From Paenarthrobacter histidinolovorans (GTDB lineage Bacteria; Actinomycetota; Actinomycetes; Actinomycetales; Micrococcaceae): a DNA stretch of 64,000 bases. The notes under the pieces are model-generated. The model saw only the letters and a program-made list of their open reading frames with translations. It did not search any database and was not told the DNA's origin. The stretch lies in the NCBI RefSeq assembly GCF_014647595.1, contig NZ_BMPM01000011.1, forward strand, positions 95,888 to 159,887, written 5' to 3'. The position numbers and the translations under genes were made by a program. This document shows positions 17,968 through 26,790 of the stretch, one piece after another; the first letter of the stretch is position 1; every line of letters begins with the position of its first letter.

Positions 17968-19593
17968 CTATGCGGAAGTCAGGTCCTTGTTGCCTTTACC
18001 GAACACTGCGTCATCAATGGGCTGGCCGTCGAACGGCATCTCGTCCAGATTGATGAGCGGGTTGGTGTCCTGCGTTGCCACGAGCTCGCGGGCTTCAGCC
18101 TGCGTGTCCACGCTGGGCATGGAGCCCGGCAGCGGACGCTGGGCGGATTCACGCAGGAAGTAGATGGCGATCGCACCAACAATGGAGGTGGCCATCAGGT
18201 AGTACGCCGGCATCATGTCATCGCCGGTGCCCTCGATCAGACCCTGCACGATGAACGGCGTGGTTCCGCCGAAGATCGCAACCGAGAAGTTGTAAGCGAT
18301 GCCCATTCCGCCGTAACGGCTGGACGTCGGGAACAAGGCCGGAAGGGCCGAAGCCAGGTTGGCGATGTAGAACGTCACCGGGAAAGCGATCAGCGCCAGG
18401 CCGGCCAGCGTGGACCAGATTTCGCCGATGCCAATCAGCAGGAACGCCGGGATGGCGAAGACAATGGTGCTGCCTGCGCCAACCCACAGCACGGGGCGGC
18501 GGCCGATGCGGTCCGAGAGCTTACCGGTCAGCGGGATGCACACCGCCATGATCACCAGGACCGGGATGGTCAGCAGGGTGCCGTGGACGGGGTCGTAACC
18601 CTTGGAGTCCGTGAGGTACGTGGGCATGTAAGAGGTCAGTGCGTAGCCAACGGTGTTGGCTGCGGCCGCGAGGATCATGGCCAGCACAATCTGGCGCCAG
18701 TAGGCCTTGATGATGCCAATGGGACCCTTGGCGACGGCGGCATCCTGCGAGGCCGCGTCCTTGGCGGAAGCCTCCTGCGCATCCAGGGTTGCCTGGAACT
18801 GGGGGGATTCCTCGATCTTGCTACGGAAGTAAACAGCAATGAGCCCCAGCGGACCGGCGATCAGGAACGGGATCCTCCAACCCCATTCCTCCATGGCTGC
18901 CTGTCCCAGCGTGAGCTGGAGGACGGACACCAGGGCGGCACCGAGGGCGAAGCCGATGTAGCTGCCCATATCAAGGAAGCTGGCGAAGTATCCGCGGCGC
19001 TTGTCCGGGGCGTACTCGCTGACAAACGTGGTGGCACCGGCGTACTCGCCACCGGTGGAGAAGCCCTGGATGAGCTTCAGGATCACCAGCAGCGCGGCGG
19101 CCCAGATGCCGATCTGCGCGTAGCCGGGCAGGAGGCCGACGGCGAACGTACTTGCCGCCATCAGCATCAGTGTTGCTGCGAGTACCTTCTGGCGGCCAAC
19201 CTTGTCGCCGAGCCAACCGAACACGACGCCACCAAGGGGGCGGGCGATGAAGGTTGCGGCGAAGGTGCCCAGAAGGAAGAGTGTCTGGACGGACTTGTCT
19301 GCTTCCGGAAGGAAGACAGGGCCCATGGTGGTGATGAGGTAGCCGAAGACACCGACGTCGTACCATTCCATGGTGTTGCCGACGATCGTGCCGCCGAGTG
19401 CTTTGCGCAGCATCGGCTTATCCACCACGTTAACGTCGGACTCTTTGAGCCGGCGCTTCGGGCGAAGCTTGGGTTTCTTCGTTGCGTTCTTTACTGCGTT
19501 TGTGGCGGCCGGGGTGTGGCCTGCCAATACCTGGTTCCCGGTGGCGTTCCTTGCGCCATCCGGAGAGACGGTGTTGCTTTGGTCTGTGGGCAT
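17968..19593 (-). CDS. MFS transporter of the metabolite:H+ symporter (MHS) family, proline/betaine-like
   Basis: The 541-residue protein has a cytosolic N-terminus of about 70 residues rich in Lys/Arg, then 12 hydrophobic helices. MHS signatures are VVFGWLGDKVGRQKVLAATL between helices 2 and 3, the motif FSTGGEYAGATTFVSEYAPD, and a second copy GKLSDRIGRRPVLWVGAG. The family includes ProP, KgtP and ShiA. The substrate is a small osmolyte or carboxylate and cannot be fixed here. The start at ATG 19593 is chosen because AGGAG lies 8 bases before it; longer in-frame starts at 19617 and 19680 lack this. The long basic N-terminal tail is unusual for the family. Confidence 0.88.
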   Translation of the reverse strand: MPTDQSNTVSPDGARNATGNQVLAGHTPAATNAVKNATKKPKLRPKRRLKESDVNVVDKPMLRKALGGTIVGNTMEWYDVGVFGYLITTMGPVFLPEADKSVQTLFLLGTFAATFIARPLGGVVFGWLGDKVGRQKVLAATLMLMAASTFAVGLLPGYAQIGIWAAALLVILKLIQGFSTGGEYAGATTFVSEYAPDKRRGYFASFLDMGSYIGFALGAALVSVLQLTLGQAAMEEWGWRIPFLIAGPLGLIAVYFRSKIEESPQFQATLDAQEASAKDAASQDAAVAKGPIGIIKAYWRQIVLAMILAAAANTVGYALTSYMPTYLTDSKGYDPVHGTLLTIPVLVIMAVCIPLTGKLSDRIGRRPVLWVGAGSTIVFAIPAFLLIGIGEIWSTLAGLALIAFPVTFYIANLASALPALFPTSSRYGGMGIAYNFSVAIFGGTTPFIVQGLIEGTGDDMMPAYYLMATSIVGAIAIYFLRESAQRPLPGSMPSVDTQAEARELVATQDTNPLINLDEMPFDGQPIDDAVFGKGNKDLTSA

Positions 19594-20254
19594 TTGGGCT
19601 TCTCCTAGGGAGGTCATTTGCTTGCGACTTCTGCTGCCCCGCTCTGGGCAGGGTTTCAATTTTACGCGGTTCAGCCCCAAAACCCGAGTTGAGATCCGAT
19701 TTTTGGCACCTGAGAGGGTGCAAATTGCCTAGGTGTGTTGCATCTCATTACCGGCTTTTGCCCTGTAAGGACGCGGAAGTCGGGTGGTTTTTGCCCCGCG
19801 AGGCTCGTTGTTACCAAATTGTTTAGCTATGCCCACTTAACACGGCCGAATCGGGCCTAAAAGCTGACTGTTTGGGAGTCTCGCTCCGATCATCGTGCCC
19901 AAATACGGGCCGGGCAGTCGCCCGAGTAGAACCAGCCGATGTCACATTGACGGTGGCCACCAGCATTGCGCCGATGGCCACCGCTCCCGGTTAGGGGATG
20001 TTGTGCCAGAACAAGCGGACGACATCAACGACTAGTCGGATGATGTTGACCTCCAGGTTCCAGGCGCCCCATGGTTCTTCACGTTTCCGTTTGGATTCCA
20101 TGCCGGCACCTCCTCCCGGAGGAACAGGGCACGGCCTGCACGTGTCTGTGGGCACAACAACGTTGCGCCCTCCGTGCGTAGGGCCATAGACTCAAAGTGT
20201 TCGGATTTGAGGATATGACCCTCTGACCGCACCAATGAGCGCACCGCGCTGAAC
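19594..20254. other. Intergenic region without a convincing gene
   Basis: About 660 bases upstream of the MHS transporter hold only short, poorly coding frames on both strands. GC content drops compared with flanking genes near 19740-19830. I see no tRNA cloverleaf, insertion-sequence end or clear promoter beyond what the transporter gene needs. Confidence 0.6.
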
Positions 20255-20280
20255 AAAGACCCGATTGCACTCGGGTCTTT
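20255..20280. terminator. Short perfect hairpin, probably a bidirectional terminator
   Basis: The arms aaagacccga (20255-20264) and tcgggtcttt (20271-20280) pair perfectly around a 6-base loop. They are flanked by A-rich and T-rich ends, so the element could terminate in either direction. No intact gene adjoins it; on the minus strand the nearest upstream gene is the M48 protease, whose stop is 314 bases away. Confidence 0.7.
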
Positions 20281-20353
20281 TGTTCGTTAACGGCACAGCA
20301 GGCTCTTGCCTGATGATTCCAGCGTATCGGCCAGAAGGCGGCTCAACGGACAC

Positions 20354-20620
20354 GAGAAGCTCTCCCGCGAGCAGCGGTATGAGTACCTGCGGAAATTCGG
20401 CACTGGCGAGAGACGGGCATACCGTTGCCTGGCTACCGCGTCGGAGGCAAGACAGGAACGGCCGAAGCGGTTGCCGAAAACGGGCCGGCTTTCACGGCAT
20501 CATTTCCAACGAGCACGCCTGCCGTGAGCCTGGCGCAGAAATACTGGACCAGGCCTTCAGAACCAACCGGGAATGGTGTGGCGGCGCCAAAGGTCAGGCC
20601 CGCAGAGGAAGCTGCTTTTC
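20354..20620 (+). pseudogene. Remnant of an ftsI-like penicillin-binding protein (transpeptidase)
   Basis: Pieces of a class B PBP are found in three frames. The first, at about 20354-20410, reads EKLSREQRYEYLRKFG. The second, at 20425-20500, reads PGYRVGGKTGTAEAV and holds the KTG active-site motif of the transpeptidase. A third C-terminal piece near 20530-20620 has EILDQAFRTN and PTGNGVAAPKV in different frames. In intact FtsI proteins roughly 100 residues separate the first two blocks; here they are almost adjacent, so a deletion plus frameshifts must have occurred. It is a relic that cannot make a working protein and overlaps the 3' end of the M48 protease gene. Confidence 0.7.
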
Positions 20621-21583
20621 GATTCGGCGGATCCGGGCGTGCAACGGAGGATGCGATGCCAGGTACAAGGCGCGGAGCCCCCGGCGGCCGCCCTGGTCGT
20701 CGAACCCGAAAGATTGCCACTCCCGGAAAACCTCTACCAGGGCTGGTCCATAGCCGAGAGAGACTGCCATTCTGTCGGCCCGGAACTCAGCCTGCCTGTT
20801 CATCACCGGACCCAGAATGACGGCCAGGGCGAGGACCACCATGGCGACCCAGGACTGTTCCCATGCCCAGAGGATCAACCGGATGACTCCGAATGCGACC
20901 ATCAAGTAGGTTCCCCCGATGAAGATATAGGCGAACAAGGCCACCAAAACGTTGAGGTAGGAGATGAACCGCACGATACCCAACCCGACACGCAGCACGA
21001 CCCGGACCGCGTAACGCACGACCGCCAGAGGCCGGCTGTACCACCAGGCCAAAAGACCCGGATAAGTGTGCCCGTTAAGGTGATGGCCTAACTCGTGGGC
21101 AAGCACCGCGCCCAGATGATCACCGTGATACCGCAAAGCACCGCGGGTAACAGCGACAATGTTTCCCCCGGCAGCGCTGGCATTCAGCGCATCCGTATCC
21201 TCAACCCATAGCCGATACCTGCCCCGGCCGCTCAAGCCGGCCCGCCGCAGAACCTCATGCCATGACCGATCCAAGTGCAACTGTTCGGCATTCACCGGCT
21301 CGCGGAACTGAAAGAACCACCTGGCCAGAAACCCCTGAACGAACGGTGCGAACCAGAGGAAACCGAGCAGAAACCACACCGTGGCCAACCCAAACGGCAC
21401 CCAGCCGGCCCACGCGGGCACCTGCGGTATAGCCCCCACAATCATGGAACCCGCAAGGATGAGGATCATCAGGCCGACCAACAGTGACGGGACCAGACCG
21501 ACAAGCTTCACCAGCACTGTCCAGTCCACGCCGCGCCGTCTGCGCGACACCGCCGTAGTGGATGCGTAGCCATTCAAATTCAC
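20594..21583 (-). CDS. M48-family membrane metalloprotease
   Basis: The chosen GTG start at 21583 (VNLNGYASTT) follows a GGGGG box at good spacing; the longer frame to 21733 has an Arg-rich, unlikely leader. Two hydrophobic helices come first (VLVKLVGLVPSLLVGLMILI and WVPFGLATVWFLLGFLWF). Then comes the zinc site HELGH at 163-167 within AVLAHELGHHLNG, two more helices (NVLVALFAYIFIGG and WVAMVVLALAVIL), and the third ligand in NRQAEFRADRMAVSLG. This is the HtpX/STE24-type layout with the active site at the cytosolic face. Likely targets are damaged membrane proteins. The 3' end overlaps the ftsI remnant. Confidence 0.88.
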   Translation of the reverse strand: MNLNGYASTTAVSRRRRGVDWTVLVKLVGLVPSLLVGLMILILAGSMIVGAIPQVPAWAGWVPFGLATVWFLLGFLWFAPFVQGFLARWFFQFREPVNAEQLHLDRSWHEVLRRAGLSGRGRYRLWVEDTDALNASAAGGNIVAVTRGALRYHGDHLGAVLAHELGHHLNGHTYPGLLAWWYSRPLAVVRYAVRVVLRVGLGIVRFISYLNVLVALFAYIFIGGTYLMVAFGVIRLILWAWEQSWVAMVVLALAVILGPVMNRQAEFRADRMAVSLGYGPALVEVFREWQSFGFDDQGGRRGLRALYLASHPPLHARIRRIEKQLPLRA

Positions 21584-21653
21584 TGCTGCCCCCAAATCTC
21601 GAATCAACAAAGACGCCCCAAACCTCCGACCGCGGGCGAATGTCCGATGCGCC

Positions 21654-22217
21654 CTACCTATATGTGTGGCGTGGCGGATATTCCTGACGAGCTGGGCAGG
21701 GCCGACACGCCAACCACGCAACAGCGGGAGCATGCAATACGCTATGCGGCCATTTCGCGCCAGATCTCCACAACGTTTGGCCTAGTACGCGACACGACTC
21801 TATTGTGTTGCCCGCGGTAACGGTCGAGCGATCACTGCTGTGAGACAACCCGGTCGAAGAATTGATGGGGTTCGCAAAAGTATCGTTCGCCGCAGCGACG
21901 ACCGGGTCCGGGATCGTAGGTACTTTGGGCTCAATCACGAGGCCACTGAGGTGTTCTGGTTTGAATGCCGTGATCCATGGCTGGGCGCCAACCATCCCTT
22001 CCGAAGCGCCGTGCATGATGCTCAGGCCCGACCCCCGTTCGTCTCCGGCAGCCCGTTTCAGGCACCACGCGATGGCTGCAGCAAGATCCAGCTCGTGGTC
22101 CTCGTAGAGGTGGTCGTGAGGACGCGCCACGACAACCCTGGGGACGGCCCTCCGGTCATCTTCAAACATCATGAGCGAAACGCTCTCACGGGGCACAGAC
22201 ACTTTCACGCCAACCAT
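21654..22217 (-). CDS. Hypothetical protein, doubtful (possibly decayed gene)
   Basis: The first ~85 residues have good coding character with GC-rich third positions (RVVVARPHDHLYEDHELDLA, then AIAWCLKRAAGDERGSGLS). The second half is compositionally poor, with Cys/Trp/Arg-rich text that does not look like a folded protein, so the frame may have been extended by decay after an ancient stop was lost. GGCAGG lies just before the ATG at 22217. I do not recognise a family. It sits in a region of gene debris between the M48 protease and a remnant-rich stretch. Confidence 0.3.
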   Translation of the reverse strand: MVGVKVSVPRESVSLMMFEDDRRAVPRVVVARPHDHLYEDHELDLAAAIAWCLKRAAGDERGSGLSIMHGASEGMVGAQPWITAFKPEHLSGLVIEPKVPTIPDPVVAAANDTFANPINSSTGLSHSSDRSTVTAGNTIESCRVLGQTLWRSGAKWPHSVLHAPAVAWLACRPCPARQEYPPRHTYR

Positions 22218-22259
22218 TGCCTGCCCGACCGGGCCGCTTTTGCAAGAGACCGGCCGCAA

Positions 22260-22544
22260 TGATCACCGCACTCACCACTACCGAAGGCGAACGCCTCAGT
22301 GATGCCGACGCGGTCTACATCGACGTCGGCTACGGCGGTTTAGTGAAGAGGTTCGCCGTTTCAGGCTGGAAGGCCCGTGGTCTGCGGAAGGACGGCTCCC
22401 TCCAAAGAACGACCAGAAGTACAGTGGCCACACCGCCGACACCCGCTACTACCTCAACCAGCTCACCGCATGGTCCTCCGGGAAGCCATGACCATGGATC
22501 TGGCCGACGAGATCTCCGCTGCCCGGGCCTTGGGGATTCGGGTC
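22260..22544 (+). other. Gene debris with short coding-like pieces in several frames
   Basis: Three short coding-like stretches lie close together in different frames: MITALTTTEGERLSDADAVY from 22260, a C-terminal-like piece KYSGHTADTRYYLNQLTAWS ending at a stop near 22490, and MDLADEISAARALGIRVLR near 22496. Each has GC-rich third positions, but none extends into a complete gene. I read this as decayed coding sequence of unknown origin. Confidence 0.35.
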
Positions 22545-23357
22545 CTAAGAGTGATGAATTGTCCCTCGCTGCGATCCGATCACCAGAGTGGCTTCGAGAT
22601 CCTCATCCGTCACGACGTCGGCCATCAACCCCGAGGCCCTCAGGAGTGCGGCCGTTTCACCCGTTTGCTGCCGCGACGTCTCGATCAGGATCCGCCCACC
22701 CGGCGCCAACCACCCAGGCGCCCCAAGCGCAACCCGACGCTGCACGTCCAAACCGTCAGCGCCGCCGTCGAGCGCCACAGCGGGCTCGTGCAGCCGCGCT
22801 TCCGGAGGCATCAGACTGATCGATTCCGAGGGGACATAGGGAGCGTTGACCAGGAGCACATCAACGCGGCCCAGCAGCCGGCGGGGGAGCGGATCGAAGA
22901 GATCGCCCAGGTAAGCAGTGCCTCCCCGGGGCTCGACGTTGCGCCGGGCGCAGGCCACCGCGGCAGGATCAATATCGGCTGCGTGCAGTTCGCAACCGCC
23001 CAGGACGTCGTTGAGTGCCGCACCTATCGCTCCGGAGCCGCAGCACAGATCCACGACGACGGGGCGGCGTCCATCGGCTGGCCGCCGGGCTGCCGGCACC
23101 GCCTGCCGTACCAGGAATTCCGTGCGCCTCCGCGGCACGAAAACCCCACGATCAACGGCCATCCGGGTCCCGCAGAAATCCACCCATCCCAGGATGTGCT
23201 CCAGCGGCAGCCCGGCAACGCGCAGGTCCACCATCCGGTCGAGCTCGTCCGGATGTTGGGCAGCATCCATGAGGAGCCGCGCTTCGTCCTCGGCAAAAAC
23301 GCAACCGGCATCGCGGAGGGCGGTGACGATCGTCGTACTCCGGATCACGAGAGTCAT
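22545..23357 (-). CDS. Putative protein N5-glutamine methyltransferase (HemK/PrmC-like)
   Basis: The N-terminal ~75 residues match the helical release-factor-binding part of PrmC-like enzymes (LPLEHILGWVDFCGTRMAVD, GVFVPRRRTEFLV). The SAM-binding motif VVDLCCGSGAIGAAL and the acidic HAADIDPAAV follow, and the catalytic NPPY motif is present as NAPYVP, a Pro-to-Ala change common in this actinobacterial subgroup. It may methylate a glutamine in release factors or another protein. A separate canonical prmC usually sits beside prfA, so this is likely a paralogue. The start is uncertain: ATG at 23357, GTG at 23375, or GTG at 23348, which has TAGCAT upstream and would be leaderless. Confidence 0.85.
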   Translation of the reverse strand: MTLVIRSTTIVTALRDAGCVFAEDEARLLMDAAQHPDELDRMVDLRVAGLPLEHILGWVDFCGTRMAVDRGVFVPRRRTEFLVRQAVPAARRPADGRRPVVVDLCCGSGAIGAALNDVLGGCELHAADIDPAAVACARRNVEPRGGTAYLGDLFDPLPRRLLGRVDVLLVNAPYVPSESISLMPPEARLHEPAVALDGGADGLDVQRRVALGAPGWLAPGGRILIETSRQQTGETAALLRASGLMADVVTDEDLEATLVIGSQRGTIHHS

Positions 23358-23593
23358 GCTAGTCCAGGGGTTCACAAATATGGAGGATCGCGGTTAGGGT
23401 ATGACGCATGGGAACACTGATTTTTGAGTAGACCGGCCCGTGCTCTGCATGAGCCCGCCGCTGCGCAACAGAAGACAAAAATCCGCGCCTGTTGAGGCTT
23501 GCCTCCAAGCCGTTCCCGTTGTCGACGCCTTTTCTCGAACCGAACGCCACGGGACACGTGTCTCTTCAGGACTCACACACTTTAGGAGTCCTT

Positions 23594-23794
23594 ATGACTG
23601 CCAACCCTTCCGACAACAACAAGACCCCGGCCAACGGCGGCATCAAGTCCAAACTCACCGAAGCCCAACGGGCCATGCTCGCCAGCAAGTCCGGCGGTGG
23701 TGCCCCGGCCGGCTGGCAAAGCACAGGCAAGGGGCACAAGCCCACGGCCGCCAGCGGCAAGCAAGCCAAGACCGAGAAGAAGGTCCGCTGGTAA
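23594..23794 (+). CDS. Small basic protein of unknown function
   Basis: The start at ATG 23594 follows AGGAG with ideal spacing, which excludes longer frames. The 66-residue product is hydrophilic and lysine-rich, with a helix-forming centre (IKSKLTEAQRAMLASKSGGG) and a disordered basic tail (GKQAKTEKKVRW). It has no cysteine and no membrane segment. The tail resembles a nucleic-acid-binding extension, but this is only a composition argument. The next gene starts 51 bases downstream, so the two are probably co-transcribed, with the LigD/Ku cluster just beyond. Confidence 0.65.
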   Translation: MTANPSDNNKTPANGGIKSKLTEAQRAMLASKSGGGAPAGWQSTGKGHKPTAASGKQAKTEKKVRW

Positions 23795-23845
23795 TTCCGG
23801 CGGACAGGCACACCGGAAATAAAGGCGCACTGGAAAGGAAGAACC

Positions 23846-24106
23846 ATGACTGCGAATCACAACGCTGAGAGCATCGATCCTGAGGTGGCAAGCCACTTGG
23901 TGGAGTCCATGGACATGGCCCCCATGCCTGAGCCAACAACCGTTGCGGTTGCTTTGGGTGCGGACTCAAGCAAGCAGTGGCCCGACGGAAACGGCAAACG
24001 CCGCCACCCGAAGGAACGCGACCAGGCCCACGGCCGCATGGGCCAGGCCGCTGCTGTGACTGCGATCCACCGGACCAGCCGTCCGCAGATGCCACACTCC
24101 TCCTAG
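23846..24106 (+). CDS. Small hydrophilic protein of unknown function
   Basis: A strong GGAAAGGAAG site precedes the ATG at 23846. The 86-residue product has an acidic N-terminal third with Met/Pro-rich text (VESMDMAPMPEPTTVAVALG) and a basic, His/Arg-rich C-terminal part (GKRRHPKERDQAHGRMG). No family is recognised. It is the last gene of a two-gene unit that runs into the large hairpin before ligD. It might be an intrinsically disordered accessory protein. Confidence 0.65.
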   Translation: MTANHNAESIDPEVASHLVESMDMAPMPEPTTVAVALGADSSKQWPDGNGKRRHPKERDQAHGRMGQAAAVTAIHRTSRPQMPHSS

Positions 24107-24122
24107 CCGCAGCAACTAACGC

Positions 24123-24200
24123 AGCCAGCCCAACTGAGTAGCAGCACACGTCGTTCTGAGCGCTCAAAACGACGTCATCTGCGACCTAGTTGGGCTGGCT
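24123..24200. terminator. Long interrupted palindrome between convergent genes (terminator or intergenic repeat)
   Basis: Outer arms agccagcccaact (24123-24135) and agttgggctggct (24188-24200) pair perfectly, and inner arms cgtcgtt (24149-24155) and aacgacg (24168-24174) extend the hairpin. The right end touches the ligD stop codon. There is no T run. The size and symmetry suggest a mobile-type intergenic palindrome that also ends both transcripts. Confidence 0.7.
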
Positions 24201-26752
24201 CACGTCTGAGGGGATTTGTCCGGACGCCACCCCCGCCACACCGGATGACGAAGCCTGCCAGGACCTGTCCAGTTGCCGAAAGTCACCTCTGCCACCAGCA
24301 CAGGCTTAACCCAGCGGGCCCCGGCGGCGTCCTCCCTGGGAATGTCCTTGAACGGGGAATCGTCCACCACCAGGGGCTCCAGCTGCTCCATGATGTCCCG
24401 CAGCTGCCAGTCCTTGAATCCCGTCCCCACCCTTCCCACATAGTGCAAGGTGTCGCCGTCGGGAATGCCCAGCAGCAACGCCCCGAAAGTGCCACTCCGG
24501 GCTCCGGCGCCGGGCCGCCAACCACCGACCACCACTTCCTGGCTCTGCTCCAGCTTGAGTTTGATCCACGACGCACTGCGGCGGCCCACCACATAACGGC
24601 TGTCGGCCTTCTTGGCCATGACACCTTCCAGGCCCAGATCCGCGGCGCTGGTCATGAGGTCGTCAACGTCGTGGTCCAGCACGGCGGAAACATGGACCGG
24701 GCAGCCTCCGGGCATGCGTTCGGCGAACGCGTCCAGCCTTTCGCGACGCTCGACGAAAGGCAGGCCGCTCACGTCCGTGCCGGCGTCGTACAACAAATCA
24801 AAAAGCATGAGCTGCACAGGGACCGAGACGCGCGCCCGCTCGATGTCGGCCGTCTTCACCAGGTTCATCCGAAGCTGCAGCCTGCCAAAATCCGGCCTGG
24901 ACCCCTTGCCAAGGGCCACGATTTCGCCGTCCGCCACAAAATCCCCGTCCGGCCAGCAAGCGCGGTCCGTCAGTTCAGGATAGGCGGCCGTGAGGTCGTT
25001 CCCGTTGCGGCTCATGAGGCGGATCCGGCCCTCGGTGCCGGTGATAATGGCCCGGATGCCGTCCCATTTGAGTTCGTAAAGCCAGTTGTCGCCGTGAAGA
25101 TCAGCTGTGGTCCCGGGCGTGGCCAGCATCGGCGCGTAGTCGCGCAGCGGCCGCGGCTCAACCTCCTGCTTGGACCCGGGATCCTGCTCCGGTTCCGGTG
25201 TGGCCTGGCGCGGTGCTGCGGCCGCAGTTTTGGTGGTCCGCTTGGCGCCCGGCTGCTCCTTCATCAGGTGGATCAGCCAGCGGTCGCCCGTATTGATCAG
25301 GGCCAGACGCTTGGTGCCGCCAAGGCCACCACCCGGCTCGCCCGTGAGCGTCGCGATGACTTCCTTGCCGTCGCGCCACTTCTCGCACGTGAACTCGCCG
25401 CGGTCCCAAATGGTCATGGTTCCCGCCCCGTACTCGCCCTTCGGAATGACCCCGGCGAACGTTGCGTACTCCATGGGGTGGTCCTCGGTGTGGACGGCCA
25501 GGTTGTTCCGCTCGGATGTTTCCGGGACGCCGCGGGGCAACGCCCACGAAGCCAGGACGCCGTTGTGCTCCAACCGCAGGTCCAGATGGTAGCGGCGTGC
25601 GTGGTGTTCCTGGATCACGAAGATGCCGCCGGGCGGCGCAGGATCACCCGGCTTGGGCTGCGCGGAGGTGGGAGCGGGGACCTGCGGCACCGCAGAAACA
25701 GCCGACGACGACGGAAACGGCTCCGGGGTTTTGCCGGGATCGCGCATCCCGACATATTTGGCGAGACGGTTCTCCACCGTCACCACACGCTCCCGGCCAC
25801 CGGACGACGTACCGGAAGTGCCGCCGTCGTCATTCTCGTCCTCGCCGTGGGGCGGCAGGTGCCGGTCGGAAATAGGCGCGAAGTGGTCCGTGCCCGAGCT
25901 GACCCGTTCCATCACTTCCGCATAGTCCAAATGGTCAAGGGAAGGAGAATCCAGCTCCTGCCACGTCCGGGGAGCCGCAACCGTGGGGTGGGCTTTGCCG
26001 CGCAGGGAGTACGGAACGATGGTTGTCTTGTTCCCGCTGTTCTGGCTCCAATCCACAAGGACCTTGCCCCGGCGCAGGGATTTCTTCATGTCGCTGACCA
26101 CAAGGCTGGGGTGGTCGGCTTCCAGGGCGCGCGCGAGCTCGTGGGCGAACGCGGATACTTGCTCGGATTTCAGTGTGCCGTCGAGCCCTGTATAGAGGTG
26201 GATGCCTTTGCTTCCGCTGGTGACAGGGACGGGTTCCATGCCCATGTCCTGCAGGATGGAGCGGGCCAGCATGGCCACTTCAACGCACTCCGGCAGCCCG
26301 GCGCCGGGCCCCGGGTCCAGGTCCAGAACGAACCGGTCCGGCCGGAGGGGCTTCCCGGAAGCATTCACCTGCCATTGCGGAACGTGGATTTCCAGGGAGG
26401 CGATCTGGGCCATCCAGGTGAGCGTGGCCAGGTTGTTCACCATGGGGTACACGTTGCTGTGGTCCGAATGCTGGATGGCGGCCCGCGGGATCCATCGTGG
26501 TGCGGAGTCTTCCAGATTCTTCTGGAAGAACACTTCTCCCGGATGTTCGGCCGTGCCCACGCCGTTCACCCAGCGTTTGCGCGTGACGGGGCGGTTGGCC
26601 GCGGCGGGGATGAGGAAGGGAGCCACGGTGGCGTAGTACTCAAGGACCTCAGCCTTGGTGGTCCCGGTTTCCGGGTAGATGATTTTGCCCAGGTTGGTGA
26701 GGGTGAGTTCGTGGCCTTCCACGTTCACCCGCTCCTGCTGCTTGCCTGCCAC
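24200..26752 (-). CDS. ligD: Multifunctional ATP-dependent DNA ligase D (polymerase, phosphoesterase, ligase)
   Basis: The 850-residue enzyme has three domains in the order seen in mycobacteria. The primase-type polymerase comes first (about 1-300; LDLDPGPG metal site, SGSKGIHLYTGL). The 3'-phosphoesterase is in the middle (about 380-530; FVIQEHHARRYHLDLRLEHN, GVIPKGEYGAGTMTIWDRG). The ligase is C-terminal (about 555-845; nucleotide-binding lysine Lys562 in ELKWDGIRAI, EGVMAKKADSRYVVGRRS, VGRVGTGF). It acts with Ku in non-homologous end joining: trimming, filling and sealing double-strand breaks. It is transcribed divergently from ku, with only 38 bases between starts. Pro/Ser/Gly-rich linkers near 320-370 and 510-550 are normal for the family. 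Confidence 0.95.
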   Translation of the reverse strand: MAGKQQERVNVEGHELTLTNLGKIIYPETGTTKAEVLEYYATVAPFLIPAAANRPVTRKRWVNGVGTAEHPGEVFFQKNLEDSAPRWIPRAAIQHSDHSNVYPMVNNLATLTWMAQIASLEIHVPQWQVNASGKPLRPDRFVLDLDPGPGAGLPECVEVAMLARSILQDMGMEPVPVTSGSKGIHLYTGLDGTLKSEQVSAFAHELARALEADHPSLVVSDMKKSLRRGKVLVDWSQNSGNKTTIVPYSLRGKAHPTVAAPRTWQELDSPSLDHLDYAEVMERVSSGTDHFAPISDRHLPPHGEDENDDGGTSGTSSGGRERVVTVENRLAKYVGMRDPGKTPEPFPSSSAVSAVPQVPAPTSAQPKPGDPAPPGGIFVIQEHHARRYHLDLRLEHNGVLASWALPRGVPETSERNNLAVHTEDHPMEYATFAGVIPKGEYGAGTMTIWDRGEFTCEKWRDGKEVIATLTGEPGGGLGGTKRLALINTGDRWLIHLMKEQPGAKRTTKTAAAAPRQATPEPEQDPGSKQEVEPRPLRDYAPMLATPGTTADLHGDNWLYELKWDGIRAIITGTEGRIRLMSRNGNDLTAAYPELTDRACWPDGDFVADGEIVALGKGSRPDFGRLQLRMNLVKTADIERARVSVPVQLMLFDLLYDAGTDVSGLPFVERRERLDAFAERMPGGCPVHVSAVLDHDVDDLMTSAADLGLEGVMAKKADSRYVVGRRSASWIKLKLEQSQEVVVGGWRPGAGARSGTFGALLLGIPDGDTLHYVGRVGTGFKDWQLRDIMEQLEPLVVDDSPFKDIPREDAAGARWVKPVLVAEVTFGNWTGPGRLRHPVWRGWRPDKSPQT

Positions 26753-26790
26753 CTCTTCTCCTCCGCTGTGTTGTGCTGTTGACTGGGTGC

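Noticed and set aside
20190..20254. Possible tRNA before the hairpin at 20255
   Set aside because: No cloverleaf, anticodon arm or T-loop GGTTCGA could be fitted on either strand.
24245..26782. Open frame of about 845 codons antisense to ligD
   Set aside because: It is a shadow of high GC content at third positions. The sequence is rich in Arg/His/Gly without domains, while the minus strand encodes a complete LigD.
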